Source: an uncultured Planctomycetales bacterium
Lineage (GTDB): Bacteria; Planctomycetota; Planctomycetia; Pirellulales; Thermoguttaceae
Direction: 5' to 3'
Assembly: GCA_946541595.1 (NCBI GenBank)
Contig: CAMNJU010000003.1
Coordinates: 1-54,130, forward strand
DNA: 54,130 bases
Positions 42,932-51,917 of the stretch are shown in pieces (positions within the stretch are counted from its first letter, which is position 1; every line of letters starts with the position of its first letter). Both the position numbers and the translations under genes were made by a program. The notes under the pieces are model-generated. The model worked only from the letters and a program-made list of their open reading frames with translations, was not told the DNA's origin and did not search any database.

Positions 42932-44497
42932 ATGGCAAGCAAACGGGGAAACAAATCTTCTGCCGATAAGCCTCCTCGGCGTTCTCAGTCGCGCCGATCG
43001 CCTAAGTTAAGCCGTTTTCTGCGGCAATCGGGGCTTGGTTCCGCGTGGAGCGATTCCGAATCCCTTTCGGAACTCGACGCCGGCGGTATTTCCCGGCCTT
43101 TTGACGACGTTGAAGACACGCCGTTGAAATCGGCGCTTGGAACTCTTCGCCGCAACGGCGCGCGTATGAAAAACGCCGAGCGCTATTTCTTCGTTCTCGT
43201 TCGCCAGCTCTTTTTTTCCGCGCTCATTGGCATAACGGCGGGGTTCGTCGGGGTCGCGTTTCAGTTTGCGATGCGCTGGGCGAGCTCTTTTTTTCTCGCG
43301 AACGAGGCGGCGGGCGCGTCAGACGGTTCGTTTCGCGCGCTCTTTCTCCTGCCTTTCGGCGGCTTGGCGATCGTCGCGCTATATAAATCGACAAAACTTT
43401 CTGTCGACGCGGGCACGAATCAGGTCGTCGAATCCCTTACGGCGGACGAAAAACCGTCTCTTTGGCTTGTTCCGTCGATCTTTATCGGATCGGTCATAAC
43501 GCAATTGTTCGGCGGCTCGGCCGGCCGCGAGGGCGCGGCTCTTCAGTTGGGGGGCGGAGTCGGGCTTGGCGCGGGCCGACTCTTTCGGCTGAAAGGGAAT
43601 TCGCTGCACATTGCGATTTTGTGCGGTATGAGCGGCGGATTTGCCGCCGTTTTCGGCACGCCGGTTACCGCCGCCGTTTTGGCTTTGGAGATAGCGTGCG
43701 TCGGGGTCGTTTACTATCCCGCGTTTTTACCGTCTCTTATTTCCGCTTCGATCGGCGCAGCGCTTACGTCGTCGATGGGCTTTCCACCGTTCAGTTATAA
43801 TCTGCCCCCTTTCGCGAACGTTTCGATAGGCCTGTTTTTACGCGCTATTGCGTTAGGGCTGTGCAGCGGCTTGGTCTGCATTCTCTTCTGTTCGGCGATC
43901 CGCCGTACGACGCAGTCGTTCATAAGACGTTTCCCAAACGATTACTGGCGCGTGTTTTTCGGCGGTTCGTGCGTCGTCGTCGCCACGGTTATTCTTGGCT
44001 CCAACGCCTATAACGGAACAGGTCTGGCCAATATTCAGTCGGCGCTCGCCGGAAAAGCGCTCCCTTGGGATTTCGCGCTGAAAATACTCTTTACGGCAGT
44101 AACGCTTGGCGCGGGGTTTAAGGGGGGCGAAATTGTGCCGGCGCTCGCCGTCGGCGCGACGTTTGGCTGCTCGTTTGGCCCTTATCTTGGTTTGGCGGCT
44201 TCACAGGGGGCTGCGCTGGGAATGATTGCCGTTTTTTGCGGGTCGACGAATTGCCCTCTTACCGCTCTTGTGCTGAGTATAGAACTTTTTGGCGCGGAAA
44301 ACACGCTTGTTTTTGCGATTGTGTGCGGCGTAAGCTATATGACGTCGGGGAGATCGGGGCTTTATCGAAGTCAGAAGATGCTCTTCTCAAAATTGACGGC
44401 CAATCCGTTTGACGTGCGGCTGCGGAAAACGCTGCAGAAAGATCTGGAGGCGCTCGAAGCGAAGAGCGCGTCTGACAGGGGGCGCCTGGAACGGTAG
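42932..44497 (+). CDS. ClC-family chloride channel/transporter
   Basis: The product has 521 residues from ATG 42932, preceded by GGAGG; a start at 42887 would add 15 residues without a ribosome-binding site. After a basic, Ser-rich cytoplasmic segment of about 85 residues, the ClC core begins. The selectivity-filter region GGSAGREGAALQLGGGVG carries the gating glutamate. FKGGEIVPALAVGATFG and the C-terminal GSTNCPLTALVLSIELFG are also typical. The protein moves Cl- (or exchanges Cl- for H+, or another anion) across the inner membrane. No CBS domains follow. The usual proline after GREG is alanine here. Confidence 0.92.
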   Translation: MASKRGNKSSADKPPRRSQSRRSPKLSRFLRQSGLGSAWSDSESLSELDAGGISRPFDDVEDTPLKSALGTLRRNGARMKNAERYFFVLVRQLFFSALIGITAGFVGVAFQFAMRWASSFFLANEAAGASDGSFRALFLLPFGGLAIVALYKSTKLSVDAGTNQVVESLTADEKPSLWLVPSIFIGSVITQLFGGSAGREGAALQLGGGVGLGAGRLFRLKGNSLHIAILCGMSGGFAAVFGTPVTAAVLALEIACVGVVYYPAFLPSLISASIGAALTSSMGFPPFSYNLPPFANVSIGLFLRAIALGLCSGLVCILFCSAIRRTTQSFIRRFPNDYWRVFFGGSCVVVATVILGSNAYNGTGLANIQSALAGKALPWDFALKILFTAVTLGAGFKGGEIVPALAVGATFGCSFGPYLGLAASQGAALGMIAVFCGSTNCPLTALVLSIELFGAENTLVFAIVCGVSYMTSGRSGLYRSQKMLFSKLTANPFDVRLRKTLQKDLEALEAKSASDRGRLER

Positions 44498-44650
44498 ACG
44501 GAGGGGGGTAAAACCCCACAGTATTGCTTGGGGGTGTAAACTGTATCTACTTTTTGCGCTCTGTAAAGGGGGTTGAAAGTCGTAAATGACGGTTTTAACA
44601 AAAAAAATCTTAATTTTTTCAAAAAAATCTATGGATTGTCGATAACTTTC

Positions 44651-44679
44651 TTGACTCTCGGACGTCTCACTTTTATAAT
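44651..44679 (+). promoter_or_regulatory. strong promoter with long leader for the 89-residue protein
   Basis: TTGACT (44651-44656), 17-base spacer, TATAAT (44674-44679). The leader to the ATG at 44892 is about 205 nt and contains a GGAACC/GGTTCC hairpin near 44739-44755. The preceding 44498-44650 holds only a small ACCCCA/TGGGGGT hairpin. Confidence 0.75.
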
Positions 44680-44891
44680 TTTTGAACTCACTCGGCGTTT
44701 TGGACGTTCAAGCCCTTTGAGAGCGTTCGACGTTCGCGGAACCGTTTGGGTTCCGATTCGCCGTCTGAGCCGTTAGCGTTTTTACCGACCGTGCCTTTGA
44801 CATGATCGGCGCCCGGCGCGGAGTTGAGTTTTAACCGACGAAACGAAGCGCGCAGTGTTTTCCTCGCCTTTACGGTAGAAAGGAGTATGAA

Positions 44892-45161
44892 ATGGAAGAG
44901 AAAAGGAATGAGGGGTTCGGAGCTGAAATCTCCGAACCGAAGTATCACAACGTTTTTGACGAGATTATGGAAACTGGGCACGACGAAGAGTTTGTTCCCA
45001 GCGTCACCGATGAATTCTGTCCGACCGACGCGCCCGCTGGTTCCCCCGCGAAGGTGCAAGTCTTGGCTGAACGCGTCCGTAAGGGTCTGCCCCTGTGGCA
45101 TCCTGAAGACCGCGTCTCTTACGTAGGTATGAACGGATCTTCTTTCCGTCCTCGCGACTGA
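44892..45161 (+). CDS. small conserved-looking protein of unknown function (89 residues)
   Basis: A soluble, acidic protein without a signal peptide. The N-terminal half is Glu/Asp-rich (EISEPKYHNVFDEIMETGHD), and the second half has a compact basic-aromatic motif RVRKGLPLWHPEDRVSYVG that looks like a folded or binding element. AAAGGAG seven bases before the ATG is a good ribosome-binding site, and the gene has a near-consensus promoter and its own strong terminator. It is therefore very probably a real, well-expressed gene despite its size. No known domain was recognised; a role in translation or stress cannot be judged from sequence. Confidence 0.82.
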   Translation: MEEKRNEGFGAEISEPKYHNVFDEIMETGHDEEFVPSVTDEFCPTDAPAGSPAKVQVLAERVRKGLPLWHPEDRVSYVGMNGSSFRPRD

Positions 45162-45220
45162 GCTTCCAAGCGAGTTGAGCGCTTCCTGCGTTCAACGTTC
45201 TGTTTGATTAACCCCAAAAG

Positions 45221-45256
45221 AACGCCGACGCGTTTTTGCGCGAAGGCGTTTTTTTT
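45221..45256 (+). terminator. intrinsic terminator after the 89-residue protein gene
   Basis: AACGCC-GA-CGCG pairs with CGCG-AA-GGCGTT around a TTTTTG loop, followed by eight T. It lies only about 20 bases before the BASS symporter start. Confidence 0.8.
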
Positions 45257-45274
45257 ACTGAAGCGGAACACACA

Positions 45275-46282
45275 ATGTTTAAGCGAATTTTATCGAAGTA
45301 CCTGCTTCTTTGGCTCGTCTTAGTTTGCGCGTTGGCGTTCTACTGGGAACAGCTTTTTGGGGCTGACGTATTCAATCCGTTTTTTATTAAAGACAAAGAT
45401 CTTCGCGGCGACGTAATGAGCGGCATGATCGCCGTTACGATGCTCGCGGTCGGATCCCTTTTGCCGTACGAAGAAGTCAAGGCGGTCGCGAAACGCTGGT
45501 ATACGACGCTTGAAGGAACGGCGATTCAATATATTTCAATGCCTCTGTTGGCGTATTGCGTGGCGTCGGCGCTGCGTTTGGAAGGCGCGGCTTTTGCGGG
45601 CGTAATGCTGGCGGGCTGCGTGCCCGGGGCAATGGCGTCGAACGTCTTAACGCTGACCGCGCGCGGAAACGTGAGTTATTCCGTAGGCCTGACGACGTCG
45701 GCGACGCTCCTTTCGCCAATCGTCGTACCGATAACGCTCTATCTCTTTCTCGGCCGTCAGTCGTCGCTTCCTGTCGCCGATATCATGCTGAACCTCTTGG
45801 AGACGGTCGTCGCGCCGACCGTTATAGGCTTCGTTCTTTCGCGTAAATTCCTCTTTTGGGAGAAAGTCTCGCAGCGGTTTGCGGAGATCGTCGCGAATAT
45901 CGTTATAATTTGGATTATTTCTTCTGTAGTCGCGGCTAACGCGGACAAGGTTTCGCAGCTTACGCCGCGCATGATAGGCGCCATGATAGCGCTCAATCTT
46001 CTCGGATACTGCGCGGGCTATTTCGGGGGCAAAGCGATCGGTCTTGATTCCGGCATGCGGCGCGCGCTGACGATCGAGGTCGGCATGCAGAACGCGGGCT
46101 TGGGAACCGCGCTCGCGATGAAATTCTTTCAGAATCAGCCGGAGGCGGCGCTGTTCTGCGCGTCGTATACGTTCGGGTGTATGTTTACTGGGATTATTCT
46201 CGCGCAGCTGTTCCGCCTAAGCTCTTATCGCCGGGAGGTCGCGGAGAGCGCCGCCGCGTCGGCCGCGGCAGATGAAAAATAG
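45275..46282 (+). CDS. BASS-family Na+-dependent symporter (bile acid:sodium symporter type)
   Basis: The product has 335 residues with about nine to ten membrane helices. The family's two hallmark segments are present: GCVPGAMASNVLTLTARGNV (sodium-site crossover region) and EVGMQNAGLGTALAMKFF (second crossover with the conserved glutamate). Bacterial members transport organic acids such as pantoate or pyruvate more often than bile acids; the substrate is not readable here. The start at 45275 is chosen because the longer frame to 45236 runs through the terminator hairpin. The ribosome-binding site is weak. It ends at a strong bidirectional terminator. Confidence 0.92.
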   Translation: MFKRILSKYLLLWLVLVCALAFYWEQLFGADVFNPFFIKDKDLRGDVMSGMIAVTMLAVGSLLPYEEVKAVAKRWYTTLEGTAIQYISMPLLAYCVASALRLEGAAFAGVMLAGCVPGAMASNVLTLTARGNVSYSVGLTTSATLLSPIVVPITLYLFLGRQSSLPVADIMLNLLETVVAPTVIGFVLSRKFLFWEKVSQRFAEIVANIVIIWIISSVVAANADKVSQLTPRMIGAMIALNLLGYCAGYFGGKAIGLDSGMRRALTIEVGMQNAGLGTALAMKFFQNQPEAALFCASYTFGCMFTGIILAQLFRLSSYRREVAESAAASAAADEK

Positions 46283-46346
46283 CCGCGCGTTTGGCGCCGA
46301 AGGCGATTGACTTTCTGACAGATTGCAGGAACGTATGAGTGAGAAA

Positions 46347-46387
46347 ACGCCCGCGTCGGTTGGCTGACCGACGCGGGCGTCTTTTTT
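46347..46387. terminator. bidirectional terminator after the BASS symporter gene
   Basis: Perfect 14-bp stem ACGCCCGCGTCGGT/ACCGACGCGGGCGT with a 6-base loop, then CTTTTTT on the plus strand; an A-run on the left serves the convergent gene. Confidence 0.92.
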
Positions 46388-46415
46388 CAGTCGACGTTAT
46401 AAACGTCGGAGCACG

Positions 46416-47951
46416 TCATTCCCACTTAATCGAATACAGGTCGGCTTCGACGAGCGAGAACCGGAGCCTAATCGGCTTGCCCTGAAGTTTCGACATGTCG
46501 GCAGACCCTTTCCACGTAACGCGGCGGTCGAGCGAATCGCCGTAGATCGGATCGCATTCGAGTTTCGAGAAGCCCGGAACCACATAGCCGTTTTCGTCAA
46601 GAACTTCGACGAAAACAAGCCCGTTCGAAGAGGTCGCGAAGTTAATCGAGAGTTCCTTGCCCTCAAACGTCAGCGGCTTCGTCGTCATATAACCTTGCTT
46701 CGCTTTTGCGTGTATCGAGGCAAATCCGTCGATACGCAGCGCGTAACGGCGAATACGCGTGCCGCCGTTTCCATCGGCCGCTTCGATATTGTAGAAAGAG
46801 AGTTCGTTCGGCGAGTCGTCTTCCGGAGAAAGCGTTTCTATTACGTTCCACGCGAGATAATTATCGCCGTAGAACCAGTTTTTGGACGTGTGCAGACCGG
46901 GGGTAATAAAGGGCTCGTCCGATCGGGTAAAATGGACTCCGTCGCGGCTGGAAATGAAGAGAACGTCGGTCGTCGCCGTACCGAGCCGCTCGCCCCCTTT
47001 AAAGAGCTTCATGCGCTCTTGGCGCAGATCCCAGTCGGGCAGGAGGGGCGTCGACGCGGTCATACCGTTGTCGACGTAACGCGTCGGCAAGCCGACATAG
47101 ATATGAGGCGCGCGATAGTACGGCTGAATCTGATTCGTATAGAACTGCTCGCGCAGGCTTGGCCCTTGCCCCGGCGGGAACTGAATCTGACCTTCGTTTG
47201 TCCAGTGGACGAAGTCGTCTGAAACGGCGCGCATAACGACGCGCACGTCGTTGACGAACTCGCGGTAGTACAGGACGTATTTCTGTTCTTTTGCCGACCA
47301 GAACGCGATATTCTGCGTGTCAAACTTTCCGTCGGTATAGACGGGATCGTTCTGAATGAGCGTCCAGTGGATCGCGTCGGGCGATTTCCACGCGTAAAGC
47401 CCATGCTCGCCTTTGCCGCCGTCGTGATACCATCCGAATCCGATAGCCTTGTATTTTTCGTCTGCGGGTACGCCCGGCTTCAGATCAAGGAACGGGGTAA
47501 AGTCGTGCGTCCCCAGTTTGGAACCGGGCACGACTTCGTCCAGAATGATATTGTTGCGCTTATCGCCGCCGTATTCGCAAATCCCGAGTTCCGGGCGCGT
47601 CCATTCGACGCCGTTTTCACTTTCGAGAACGGCGAAATACATGGGCGTACCGGGCGCGACGCCCCACGCGCGGTAGAACATGAGGTATTTAGAATCGATC
47701 TTCAGGAGCGTCGCGTATCCTTCGCCGTCTTTTTCCCACGGTTTATCGAACGTTACGACGACATTTTTACGTTCAGGCCGGTGCATGAGTATTTCGGCCG
47801 AATCAAGCGAATCGACGAGATAGCCGTCGATAAAGAGTTCGCGCTGCGAGCCGATATTGACAGTTTCCGGTTCGGCCGCGGTCGCGAAATTGGCGAAAAA
47901 GGCGCATAGCGCTGCGGCGGACGCTGAAATTAAACAGGGTAGAAGTCGCAT
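46416..47951 (-). CDS. secreted beta-propeller glycosidase-like protein (GH32/GH43-fold)
   Basis: The product has 511 residues from ATG 47951, preceded by GGAGAAAGG; a start at 47981 would add ten. A signal peptide (about 1-25, ending ATAAEP) is followed by SQRELFIDGYLVDSLDSAEI. Repeated propeller-blade signatures come next (KYLMFYRAWG, PMYFAVLESENGVEWTRPE, HGLYAWKSPDAIHWTLI, KYVLYYREFVNDVRVVMRA, DVLFISSRDGVHFTRS), and then a beta-sandwich C-terminal domain from about 420. This architecture is common in planctomycete and Bacteroidetes secreted proteins annotated as GH32/43-like. The catalytic triad cannot be assigned with confidence, so activity is uncertain. It probably acts on polysaccharides outside the cytoplasm. 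Confidence 0.85.
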   Translation of the reverse strand: MRLLPCLISASAAALCAFFANFATAAEPETVNIGSQRELFIDGYLVDSLDSAEILMHRPERKNVVVTFDKPWEKDGEGYATLLKIDSKYLMFYRAWGVAPGTPMYFAVLESENGVEWTRPELGICEYGGDKRNNIILDEVVPGSKLGTHDFTPFLDLKPGVPADEKYKAIGFGWYHDGGKGEHGLYAWKSPDAIHWTLIQNDPVYTDGKFDTQNIAFWSAKEQKYVLYYREFVNDVRVVMRAVSDDFVHWTNEGQIQFPPGQGPSLREQFYTNQIQPYYRAPHIYVGLPTRYVDNGMTASTPLLPDWDLRQERMKLFKGGERLGTATTDVLFISSRDGVHFTRSDEPFITPGLHTSKNWFYGDNYLAWNVIETLSPEDDSPNELSFYNIEAADGNGGTRIRRYALRIDGFASIHAKAKQGYMTTKPLTFEGKELSINFATSSNGLVFVEVLDENGYVVPGFSKLECDPIYGDSLDRRVTWKGSADMSKLQGKPIRLRFSLVEADLYSIKWE

Positions 47952-47991
47952 AAACCTTTCTCCAAAAGTGTAAACAGACATAACGCGCGGA

Positions 47992-49017
47992 TCAGGCGAG
48001 CCACTGCGCGACGTCTTTTGCCCAATAGGTGATAATGATCGTAGCGCCGGCGCGTTGAATAGAAGTAAGCGTTTCGAGAACGACGCGTTTTTCGTCGATC
48101 CAGCCGTTCATGGCCGCCGCTTTGGTCATACTGTATTCGCCGGAAACGTTATATGCGGCAAGCGGCAGGCCGGGGAACTGATCCTTCGCCATGCGAACGA
48201 CGTCCAGATAGGGGAGCGCCGGCTTGACCATAATGATATCGGCGCCTTCTTCGACGTCGAGCGCGATCTCGCGCATCGCCTGGCCAGGCGCGGAGTCGGG
48301 CGCCATCTGATAGGATCTTCGGTCGCCGTATTTCGGGGCGCTTTCTGCGGCTTCGCGGAACGGGCCGTAGAAAGCGCTTGCGTATTTCGCGGAATAACTC
48401 ATAATGGGCAGACGCTCGAAACCGTTTTCGTCGAATCCTTTGCGAATTGCGGCGATCATGCCGTCCATCATGCCGCTTGGCGCGACCATATCGACGCCGG
48501 CGCGCGCCTGGACGAGCGTCTGCTTCATGAGATTCGCGAGCGTCGCGTCGTTGTCGACGTCCCATGCGTCGTCCGCTTTTCCGCACTTCTTCATAACGCC
48601 GCAATGGCCGTGGTCGGTGTACTCGCAGAAACAGACGTCGGAAATAACGAGAAATTCCGGCCCGACGACGTCTTTAATGGCGCGAATCGCCTGCGCGATA
48701 ATTCCGTCGTCGCTCATCGCGTCGCTTCCGACGGCGTCTTTGACTTCCGGAATTCCAAAGAGCATAACGCCGCCGACGCCGAGCTTTTCGATCTCTTTAA
48801 CTTCTTTAACGAGCTCGTCGAGCGAGAGTTGGAATTGGCCGGGCATCGCCTCGATGGGCGTTCGTATCCCTTTGCCGGGCCTGACGAAGAGCGGAATAAT
48901 AAACCGGTCGGGCGAAAGGATCGTGTCGCGCGTCAGCCGGCGAACGCCGGGATGATAGCGGAGGCGACGGAGACGGGTAACGGGAAAAACGCCTGAATTC
49001 TGAGATTCGAAAGTCAT
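47992..49017 (-). CDS. hemB: porphobilinogen synthase (delta-aminolevulinic acid dehydratase)
   Basis: The product has 341 residues from ATG 49017, preceded by AGGA; a start at 49038 has no ribosome-binding site. The Schiff-base lysines lie in SYSAKYASAFYGPF and IIMVKPALPYLDV. The cysteine-rich metal site ISDVCFCEYTDHGHCG indicates the zinc-dependent form. The enzyme condenses two 5-aminolevulinate molecules to porphobilinogen in cytoplasmic tetrapyrrole synthesis. It is on the same strand as prs (151-bp gap) and the propeller gene (40-bp gap). Confidence 0.97.
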   Translation of the reverse strand: MTFESQNSGVFPVTRLRRLRYHPGVRRLTRDTILSPDRFIIPLFVRPGKGIRTPIEAMPGQFQLSLDELVKEVKEIEKLGVGGVMLFGIPEVKDAVGSDAMSDDGIIAQAIRAIKDVVGPEFLVISDVCFCEYTDHGHCGVMKKCGKADDAWDVDNDATLANLMKQTLVQARAGVDMVAPSGMMDGMIAAIRKGFDENGFERLPIMSYSAKYASAFYGPFREAAESAPKYGDRRSYQMAPDSAPGQAMREIALDVEEGADIIMVKPALPYLDVVRMAKDQFPGLPLAAYNVSGEYSMTKAAAMNGWIDEKRVVLETLTSIQRAGATIIITYWAKDVAQWLA

Positions 49018-49168
49018 CGAAAGAGTTCCTAAGTCCATTGCGCGCCGGCGCGTTGGAGCGCGGCTTGCGTATTTTACGCGAAAACGATCGGAAGAAAAGA
49101 AAATTCCGCCGATCGTCTTCGCTTGTATTAAACTGTAGCCGCGTTGGAAAAAGCGGCGATTGATTCAA

Positions 49169-50149
49169 TCATTGGTATTGGCCGGAAGAGAGGTTCAAGG
49201 TTCGGAACATCTCGCTCACGGACTCGTTCATGTGAATTCGTTTGATCGTCTCGCCGAGGATCGGAGCGACGGACAGCACGCGTATCTTTGACAGGTTGTG
49301 CTGGGGCAGAAGCGGAATCGTGTCGGAGAGAACGACCTCTTCAATCGGGGATTCCTCGAGCAGCTTAATCGCGTCGCCGCAGAGAATGCCGTGCGAGGCG
49401 GCGACGTAGACTTTCCGCGCGCCCATTTCCTTAACGACTTTCGCGGCGCCGCAGATCGACCCGCCCGTACTGATCATGTCGTCGAAGAGGAACGCCACGC
49501 GCCCTTCGATCGGGCCGCCGATAAGGTGCGCCTGCTCGACTTCGGAACCGCTCTTGCGGCGCTTGTCGATAATCGCCAAGCTGCCGCCGAGCGCGGCGAC
49601 GTGCTTAGTCGCGCGTTTAATACTTCCGGCGTCGGGACTTACAACGACGACTTCGGACGGGTCGTATCCGAGCGAATTAATGTATTCGTCGAGCACGGGC
49701 GAGGCGGAAAGATGGTCGAGCGGAATGTCGAAGAAGCCTTGAATCTGCGCGGAGTGCAGGTCGAGCGCGATAACGCGGCTCGCTCCGGCGCATTCGAGAA
49801 GATTCGCGGCGAGCTTCGCGGAGATCGGGACGCGCCCTTCGTCTTTGCGGTCTTGACGCGCGTATCCGAAGTAGGGCACGACGGCGGTAATTCTCGCGGC
49901 GCTCGCGCGGCGGATCGCGTCGATCATGACGAGGAGTTCCATGAGCGTGTCGTTTACCGGTCGGCAAGTCGGCTGAACGACGTATACGTCTTTACCGCGC
50001 ACGTCCTCTTCAATTCGGCAGAAAGATTCGCCATCGGGGAACTTCTCAACGGTCATTTGCCCCATGGGGTGATCAAGGTAGTTGCAAATCTTTTCGAAGA
50101 GGGGGCGATTTGCGGTGCCGGAAAAAATCTTCATCTGACTCGAAAACAT
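49169..50149 (-). CDS. prs: ribose-phosphate pyrophosphokinase (PRPP synthase)
   Basis: The product has about 326 residues from ATG 50149 (ATG 50134, MKIFSG, is an equally sensible alternative; the longer frame uses TTG at 50239 and adds an atypical N-terminus). Motifs: KIFSGTANRPLFEKI, GQMTVEKFPDGESFCRI, the flexible loop YFGYARQDRKDEGRVPISAKL, DLHSAQIQGFFDIPLDHL, VVVSPDAGSIKRA, and the PRPP-binding loop LFDDMISTGGSI. The enzyme makes PRPP from ribose-5-phosphate and ATP for nucleotide, histidine and tryptophan synthesis. Confidence 0.96.
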   Translation of the reverse strand: MFSSQMKIFSGTANRPLFEKICNYLDHPMGQMTVEKFPDGESFCRIEEDVRGKDVYVVQPTCRPVNDTLMELLVMIDAIRRASAARITAVVPYFGYARQDRKDEGRVPISAKLAANLLECAGASRVIALDLHSAQIQGFFDIPLDHLSASPVLDEYINSLGYDPSEVVVVSPDAGSIKRATKHVAALGGSLAIIDKRRKSGSEVEQAHLIGGPIEGRVAFLFDDMISTGGSICGAAKVVKEMGARKVYVAASHGILCGDAIKLLEESPIEEVVLSDTIPLLPQHNLSKIRVLSVAPILGETIKRIHMNESVSEMFRTLNLSSGQYQ

Positions 50150-50257
50150 CAAAACGATCCAATATCTCTCCAAGCGTTCGTGTATCCCGGCGGCAAAACT
50201 GGCGCCGCCGAGTTCGCGCCGCGCTTGCGCCGTCGGCAAACGCGGACTGCTTTTCTC

Positions 50258-50286
50258 ATTATAACCCTTTTCCTTAAAATTTCGAC
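50258..50286 (-). promoter_or_regulatory. probable prs promoter
   Basis: Minus strand TATAAT (50258-50263) with a weak -35 (GTCGAA, 50281-50286) 17 bases upstream. If it is right, translation from the TTG at 50239 is nearly excluded. Confidence 0.4.
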
Positions 50287-50431
50287 AGGGGCGCGCTAAT
50301 TTTAGTTCTTTTTGCGGAAACGCCGCCCGGGGACGGCCGGGAATCTGGGAAAGCGCGGTCGCCGGGCGCGGCTCTTCGGGAACGCCGTCTCCGGACGACG
50401 GCCGGAAAAGAGGCGTCTTTGCCGCGGCGGA

Positions 50432-51685
50432 CTAGCGCACAAAAGGCTTTTTGAGCGCGGCTATCATAATCTCTTGGCGGTTGAACTGCAGCTGGCGCGC
50501 TTTGACGTGATTAAAGCCCCAGCTTTTAATCCGGCTGATATATTCCGGAATATTGTCCGCAAGGTTCCATTCGAAAAACTTAAGCGTAAAGAGGAGCCCT
50601 CTTGCCGCGATATCGTCGCGCGCGACGAGTTCTTCGAGCGCGTCGAGCGTGTACTTCGGCGCGACGTTCATGTCGGTGATGAACCAGCGCGATTTCCGAA
50701 AGAGTTTGCGCTTGAGCTGACTGACTTTGCCGCGCAGATGCGTAAAGTTCGGATTGGCGAGGACTCTCGGATCCATCTCCGCGGGATCGACGCCGAGCAC
50801 TTCGGCGCCGCGCGCCAGGAGCGCCTGCGACCCGCCGCCGGGCGCGGACCCGACGTCGACGCACCGGGATCCGACCCCGATCGGGAAATCCGCCCACCGA
50901 AGTCCTTCCTCAAATTTCAGAAACGCGCGCGACGCCGCGTCGGTCGGAAGTTCGAGCGGAAACAGCCCGCCGGGATAGCGCGAATGAACGTCGGAAACGC
51001 GATGCATGCCGACGCGCCACTCGTCCTCTTCGACGACGGCGACGTCGAGACAGATTTCGCCGGGCTCGCCGGGCGCGTCGAGCCGATCGGCGTTCGGCCC
51101 GAACTGGGCGCGAAATTCTTCCGGCGCGGCCTCATAGATTGCGCGGTGAACGGCGTAGGCCGCGGGCGTAAGACCGGGCTCGAATCCCCGAACGCCGACG
51201 TTAAATTTATCGCGTTCAAAGACGTGAATTCTCGCGATCTTTTCAGGGGTCCGTCCGGCGCGCCGCGCTTCCCGCGCGCTTTGGGAGTCGGGCCCGAATT
51301 CCGTTTGCGCGAGACGCCATACGCGCTCCGCCGCGAGCCGCGCGTCGAAAACGCCTTCCGGCGCGAGCGCGTCTTTCTTCAGAACGGAACCGAGCGAATG
51401 AACGCAACTTCTGGCGAATACGAGCCTTAAAGAGCCCGTATTAATCGCGAGCCGTTTTTCGAGCGATTCGTTTTCCGGGAGCTTAAAGGTAACAAATCCG
51501 CCCCGGGAATAGGACAGTCGGTAATTTGGGCGGCGTTTTGCGAGCTCCTTTTTCATTGCGGGTTCCGCGCCGCGCTGGCAGGTCAGGTAGATAAACTGGG
51601 AAGGGGAACTTGGAGACGCTTGCGGAGAAGTTGGCACGAGAAAACCTTTCGCGGAACATGCGGCGTAAAGAGACGATTTTTTCAT
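50432..51685 (-). CDS. RlmM-like 23S rRNA 2'-O-ribose methyltransferase (THUMP plus FtsJ-fold)
   Basis: The product has 417 residues. A THUMP-like RNA-binding region (about 30-180; FIYLTCQRGAEPAMKKELAK) precedes a Rossmann methyltransferase domain (about 250-417). The SAM site is CVDVGSAPGGGSQALLARGA (275-294) with VDPAEMDP following. The FtsJ/RlmM catalytic tetrad is complete: K257 (AFLKFEEGL), D338 (ITDMNVAP), K369 (FTLKFFEW) and E405 (NRQEIMIAA). RlmM methylates C2498 of 23S rRNA in E. coli; the same target is likely but unproven here. The ATG at 51685 has no clear ribosome-binding site. The gene is divergent from hom. Confidence 0.88.
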   Translation of the reverse strand: MKKSSLYAACSAKGFLVPTSPQASPSSPSQFIYLTCQRGAEPAMKKELAKRRPNYRLSYSRGGFVTFKLPENESLEKRLAINTGSLRLVFARSCVHSLGSVLKKDALAPEGVFDARLAAERVWRLAQTEFGPDSQSAREARRAGRTPEKIARIHVFERDKFNVGVRGFEPGLTPAAYAVHRAIYEAAPEEFRAQFGPNADRLDAPGEPGEICLDVAVVEEDEWRVGMHRVSDVHSRYPGGLFPLELPTDAASRAFLKFEEGLRWADFPIGVGSRCVDVGSAPGGGSQALLARGAEVLGVDPAEMDPRVLANPNFTHLRGKVSQLKRKLFRKSRWFITDMNVAPKYTLDALEELVARDDIAARGLLFTLKFFEWNLADNIPEYISRIKSWGFNHVKARQLQFNRQEIMIAALKKPFVR

Positions 51686-51917
51686 GGAAAACGCGAATTT
51701 TTTAAAAGGTTCCCATATCGTCTATGTGCGACTTTTTGTTATAATAACCGACGCGGCTGCGCCGTTCGCTTATGATGATACCTTAGAAATCGCTAGGGTC
51801 AAGAAGTCGAGCGATCGCCTTCTTGTTAATTTTCACAGGAGCGCTTCGTTTTAACTCGGCGTCCTCCTTATTGCCAAGGGAACAGACTCCGGACGGGGCG
51901 AGAGATAAGGAATTTCA

